Shown here: positions 63,573 through 64,000 of the stretch, piece by piece
Layout: the number at the start of each line of letters is the position of its first letter
Position numbering within the stretch: the stretch's first letter is position 1
From: Rhodoblastus acidophilus
GTDB taxonomy: Bacteria; Pseudomonadota; Alphaproteobacteria; Rhizobiales; Beijerinckiaceae
Direction of reading: 5' to 3'
NCBI RefSeq assembly: GCF_009720655.1
Contig: NZ_WNKS01000016.1
Location: forward strand, 1-64,000
DNA length: 64,000 nucleotides
Made by a program: the position numbers and the translations under genes
The notes under the pieces: model-generated
Seen by the model: the letters and a program-made list of their open reading frames with translations, nothing else
Told to the model about the DNA's origin: nothing
Database searches by the model: none

Positions 63573-64000
63573 CTAAAGGAAGAAGTCCTCGATCTCGTCT
63601 TCGGAAGCGCCGGTCGGACGCGCACACCGGTCCCCGATCTGGACCCGCGCCCGCATATCCGGAAACACGGTCAAATGAAGCTCCCGCTCGCTATCCATTG
63701 TGTAGAGCGCATAGACCTCATCGGAAAATGTCGTCACCGCGTCGGACGGGATCTGCGTCTGGACGGGGGCGGCGCTGGCCAATGCCTGGCGTAATGCGGC
63801 TGAGCACGTCGCCAGTTGTTCGCCCAATCCCCCGCTGAAATCGAGATCTCGGACGACCGTTTCAATGCGCCTGGCGATCGCTTCGCCCTCTGTCGCGATC
63901 AATTGCACGCTGCCGCCGGATTCCCTGTCCATTTCCTGAAGGGCGATCCCGACATCATCGAGGTCAGCGACCAAATCGCGATCGGCTTTGGCGCAGCCGG
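63573..64000 (-). CDS. Unidentified protein upstream of the chemotaxis operon, C-terminal part
   Basis: The frame is open to the right edge, so only about 142 C-terminal residues are seen. They are helical and acidic (GIALQEMDRESGGSVQLIAT, EGEAIARRIETVVRDLDF) and then have a looser tail with VYALYTMDSERELHLTVFPD and ASEDEIEDFFL at the end. I do not recognise a family; the helical portion resembles the end of a receptor-like or CheA-associated coil. A TTG at 63974 is not likely to be the start. It is on the same strand as the chemotaxis genes, but 279 bp ahead of them. Confidence 0.6.
   Translation of the reverse strand, partial: GCAKADRDLVADLDDVGIALQEMDRESGGSVQLIATEGEAIARRIETVVRDLDFSGGLGEQLATCSAALRQALASAAPVQTQIPSDAVTTFSDEVYALYTMDSERELHLTVFPDMRARVQIGDRCARPTGASEDEIEDFFL

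Overview
The window is a high-GC chromosomal segment from an alphaproteobacterium, most likely of the order Hyphomicrobiales (Rhizobiales). Evidence for this includes the tlpA / argH / lptM-like / lysA / TIGR02302 block, the purL-bolA-grxD block, hopanoid genes of the hpnI/L/M type, a general-stress (EcfG) promoter, a FixK/FNR box, and several intergenic repeats typical of Rhizobiales. One of those repeats (about 132 bp) looks like repeats I associate with Methylocystaceae/Beijerinckiaceae. That family placement is a guess from memory, not a measurement.

Layout. 1-3952: two IS66-type insertion sequences, one apparently inserted inside the tnpC gene of the other. 4126-10496 (all minus): HNH endonuclease, 3-hydroxybutyryl-CoA dehydrogenase, EtfA/EtfB, and a large TIGR02302 (DUF4175) coiled-coil membrane protein. 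10627-14274: lysA, a small lipoprotein and argH, divergent from tlpA. 14518-18113: GNAT acetyltransferase, grxD, bolA, purL. 18487-21613: a small exported protein, an ECF sigma factor, its transmembrane anti-sigma factor and an exported subtilase. 21744-27773: purU, a small membrane protein behind a FixK/FNR box, and an SbcC-like/SbcD-like pair. 27889-31821: nitrilase, modB, modC, folP, folK. 31962-35324: a response regulator with a dead EAL domain plus an RpfC-like hybrid kinase. 35382-39500: SOUL protein, ferritin-like stress protein, BigR/SqrR-type repressor, Tex. 39611-42470: hpnL-hpnM-hpnI. 42471-48268: repeats, an IS1380 remnant, a Tat-exported amidohydrolase, msrB, panD, serA and tRNA-Gln(TTG). 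48604-53445: a six-gene arsenic-resistance cluster in two transcription units. 53610-54184: a broken TauE/SafE permease gene cut by the 132-bp repeat. 54443-64000: an HD-GYP response regulator and a compact chemotaxis operon (partial gene, STAS, cheY, cheA, cheW, mcp, cheW, cheR, cheB), nearly all with overlapping start and stop codons.

How the genes work together. EtfAB with hbd points to fatty-acid or polyhydroxybutyrate-linked acyl-CoA metabolism. ModBC imports molybdate, but no modA is present. HpnI/L/M belong to the modification and transport of extended hopanoids. In the ars cluster ArsR controls Acr3 efflux plus a glutaredoxin-type reductase; a second unit, with a near-identical candidate ArsR operator, carries an LMW-phosphatase-type reductase, ArsD and ArsA.

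The most unusual system is the ECF sigma / anti-sigma / subtilase operon. The periplasmic part of the anti-sigma factor matches the propeptide-like region of the protease encoded by the next gene: the same order of elements over the same 64-residue span, starting with LVAF and ending with V-x-[FW]-A-Q. This suggests that the protease and the anti-sigma factor communicate directly. A second candidate is the RpfC-like sensor, encoded next to a response regulator whose EAL domain has lost its catalytic residues.
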